Source: Saccharomyces uvarum (Eukaryota; Ascomycota; Saccharomycetes; Saccharomycetales; Saccharomycetaceae). Taken from it: 64,000 bases of DNA. Under the pieces are notes generated by a model. The model was not told the DNA's origin. It was given only the letters and a program-made list of their open reading frames with translations, and made no database searches. Each line of letters starts with the position of its first letter. Position 1 is the first letter of the stretch. The stretch is from assembly GCA_947243795.1 (NCBI GenBank), contig OX365939.1, positions 186,001 through 250,000 on the forward strand. Direction: 5' to 3'. Positions 62,386-64,000 of the stretch are shown here, one piece after another. The translations under genes and the position numbers were made by a program.

Positions 62386-64000
62386 CTACTCTAAGTCTAT
62401 ATCGTATATAAGCGTCGTATCGGTGGAATTCCCCTGCCAGCCTCTATTCCCACTAGTACTTATTAAAAATCTTGAAGTCGGGTCGAGGTACAAGTTTGAT
62501 ATAATGCCACCGTGATGACCGGGAACAATGAGGAACGGTACTTTAGAGCTCTTGGCAGAGGGGTTTGAAGCTGCCACCGCAATATCCACGTTGTACAGTC
62601 TGATGTTATCCCGCGATGCGCATAGTATGTGTTTGTTATTGGGCATGGCTTTCACACAGGAGACGGGACCCGAAATGGACGGTAATTTCAAGTTATGCAT
62701 TGGTTTCGAGGGCATTTTCAAGTCAAACTGCTCCACGCACGCGTTTCTTCTCCCTGCATACACATGATCACCATCCACACCCCAACACACCGACAGACAC
62801 CATGGCGGGGTGCCTGGGCCTCTTTCCAGGTTCAATGCGGGCGACTGGGTCATGCGTCGATCCCAAATATGTATGGAGCCGTTCAACCCGGAAGTCATAA
62901 ACACCGATTCGTCGTAGACTGTATTTAGAGACTCTTTGGATATCTGTTCCTTGTCTTGTTCGTCACGAGATGGCTCGTCCGATTTGGTGGGGCCGTTATC
63001 GGTATCTTGCTTTTCATCTTCGTCTTCGTCACCGAACAGCGAATCCATGTCGTCATCAGCAGTTTCGTTCTCTTTACCGCTATTGACGTTACTGGAAACA
63101 ACAACGGAGGAAAACAGCGGGCGCATTTCCAAAGACGACAACTCGGACCTTGATTTCTGGAATTCGTTAACGATGCCACCTGTGTGCAAGTCCCATTCCA
63201 GGAGACGTTTGTCCCAGGAACCGCTGAGGAATCTGTCCTCTTGGCCATTCAGTTTCAAGATATTGACGATCTGGCTGTGGCCGTTCCTGCCCTTGAAATA
63301 GTGGGCGATGCTCCCCTCCATATATCGAACGCCCTGCATGGTGATACCGCCATTCTGCAGCCCGCTCAGGATGAAGAGGCACTCGCTTTGCACCTCTAGG
63401 GAGTGAACGGGACTCACTTTGGGCTCGTACTCCGCCTTGTTGGCAGAAAGCTTCATTTCCGATTTTTTCTGCGGGATCTCATTCTCCCAGTACGATTGCA
63501 ATATACCTGCATTCTGAATGGACTCAGCCAGCGAATGCTTCTGCAAGATCGTCAGGGACAGCTTCCCCTCGAGCGTGTTCAGCAGGTCGTACTTCCTGAT
63601 GTAGCCGTCGTTGCCGCCCAAGAACAGGTACCTGAGCCCTCTAGACACCGCTAGCGCATTGACGTTCGTCTGAATAGGGATAGCTGCCGTGGGGTAGATA
63701 TTGTATGAATCAGAGATCTGCGCAGCCTGCAACATGTGCTTGTAGTACTCGTACACCTCTCCATTTACAGAAGTCTCCCGCGATTTCGCTTCTTCATCTT
63801 CATCATCCATTTCGGCCTCGTCTGAGCCGTCCGTGGTAGCAGTAGTGGTAGTAGTAGCAGCAGCAGCATCAGCATCAGCATCAGCATCAGCAACAGCAGC
63901 AACAGATTCTTGGTCATCCGTAGGCGTGTTGCTCTTGCCTTCCTTTGCGGCGTCATCATCGTTGTCATCGCCCTGCTCGTCGTCTTCTTCCTCCTGCTCG
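62386..64000 (-). CDS. SPT8: SAGA subunit Spt8 (N-terminal end beyond window)
   Basis: Spt8 links SAGA to TBP at TATA promoters. The frame runs from the stop at 62386 to the right edge without interruption: about 537 of roughly 602 residues, so some 65 N-terminal residues are missing. An ATG at 63810 is internal; the reading continues upstream through an acidic region and an alanine/aspartate repeat. WD40-type repeats fill the rest, for example IPIQTNVNALAVSRGLRYLFLGGNDGYIRKYDL, FLSGSWDKRLLEWDLHTG and FMTSGLNGSIHIWDRR, with a charged insert (DDDMDSLFGDEDEDEKQ) between repeats. It ends GNSTDTTLIYDIDLE. The acidic N-terminal region is typical of Spt8. Confidence 0.96.
   Translation of the reverse strand, partial: EQEEEDDEQGDDNDDDAAKEGKSNTPTDDQESVAAVADADADADAAAATTTTTATTDGSDEAEMDDEDEEAKSRETSVNGEVYEYYKHMLQAAQISDSYNIYPTAAIPIQTNVNALAVSRGLRYLFLGGNDGYIRKYDLLNTLEGKLSLTILQKHSLAESIQNAGILQSYWENEIPQKKSEMKLSANKAEYEPKVSPVHSLEVQSECLFILSGLQNGGITMQGVRYMEGSIAHYFKGRNGHSQIVNILKLNGQEDRFLSGSWDKRLLEWDLHTGGIVNEFQKSRSELSSLEMRPLFSSVVVSSNVNSGKENETADDDMDSLFGDEDEDEKQDTDNGPTKSDEPSRDEQDKEQISKESLNTVYDESVFMTSGLNGSIHIWDRRMTQSPALNLERGPGTPPWCLSVCWGVDGDHVYAGRRNACVEQFDLKMPSKPMHNLKLPSISGPVSCVKAMPNNKHILCASRDNIRLYNVDIAVAASNPSAKSSKVPFLIVPGHHGGIISNLYLDPTSRFLISTSGNRGWQGNSTDTTLIYDIDLE
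63856..63900. repeat. Trinucleotide/hexanucleotide repeat inside SPT8
   Basis: Repeats of GCT and GCTGAT on the minus strand encode an Ala run and (Ala-Asp)4. In-frame repeat of this kind varies in length between strains without disrupting the gene. Confidence 0.85.

Overview
This window is budding-yeast nuclear DNA from a Saccharomyces species, syntenic gene for gene with the left-central part of S. cerevisiae chromosome XII from IRC25 (YLR021W) to SPT8 (YLR055C). The evidence is the unbroken order of recognisable genes, intron signals of the GTATGT / TACTAAC / YAG type, a tRNA-Ala(UGC), and highly biased codon use in PDC1, RPL15A and RPS0B. The proteins are close to but not identical with those I recall for S. 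cerevisiae (about 15 changes in Pdc1, 4 in Trx1), so I infer a non-cerevisiae Saccharomyces. I cannot name the species from memory.

Layout. 1-10 kb: IRC25 (5' part missing), SDO1, IZH3 and the very large UBR2. 10-19 kb: SNF7, SED5, AAT2, a large box H/ACA snoRNA (snR30) in the AAT2-ADE16 gap, ADE16 and RPL15A. 19-31 kb: one long coiled-coil gene corresponding by position to S. cerevisiae YLR030W plus YLR031W, then RAD5, RSC58, SMF3 and MLH2. 31-42 kb: tRNA-Ala, YLR036C, PAU23, a 2.5-kb stretch without a confident gene, COX12, RIC1, AFB1 and YLR042C. 42-53 kb: TRX1, PDC1, STU2, YLR046C and FRE8. 53-64 kb: the spliced gene RPS0B, YLR049C, YLR050C, FCF2 divergent from IES3, NRS1, OSW2 (which needs a 91-nt intron near its 5' end) and SPT8, cut by the right edge.

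The genes are mostly unrelated housekeeping functions. Some share themes. Ribosome production: SDO1, RPL15A, snR30, RPS0B, FCF2. Proteasome supply: IRC25 in assembly, UBR2 in Rpn4 turnover. Genome maintenance: RAD5, MLH2. Chromatin: RSC58, IES3, SPT8. Cell wall and secretion: PAU23, AFB1, YLR042C, RIC1, SED5, SNF7. Regulatory sites fit the jobs of the neighbouring genes: PAC plus RRPE at FCF2, Rap1 sites at the ribosomal protein genes, Tbf1 plus TATA at snR30, an MCB at RAD5, an Aft-type site at SMF3, sterol/anoxia elements at PAU23, an alpha1-Mcm1-like site at AFB1, and Rap1/Gcr1 at PDC1.

I found no transposon, LTR or clearly horizontally acquired system, and no wholly new system. The points most worth a second look are the OSW2 intron, the single frame covering YLR030W/YLR031W, the protein-like but start-less frames between PAU23 and COX12, the full-length YLR046C protein, and a possible divergent TBC fold in YLR049C.
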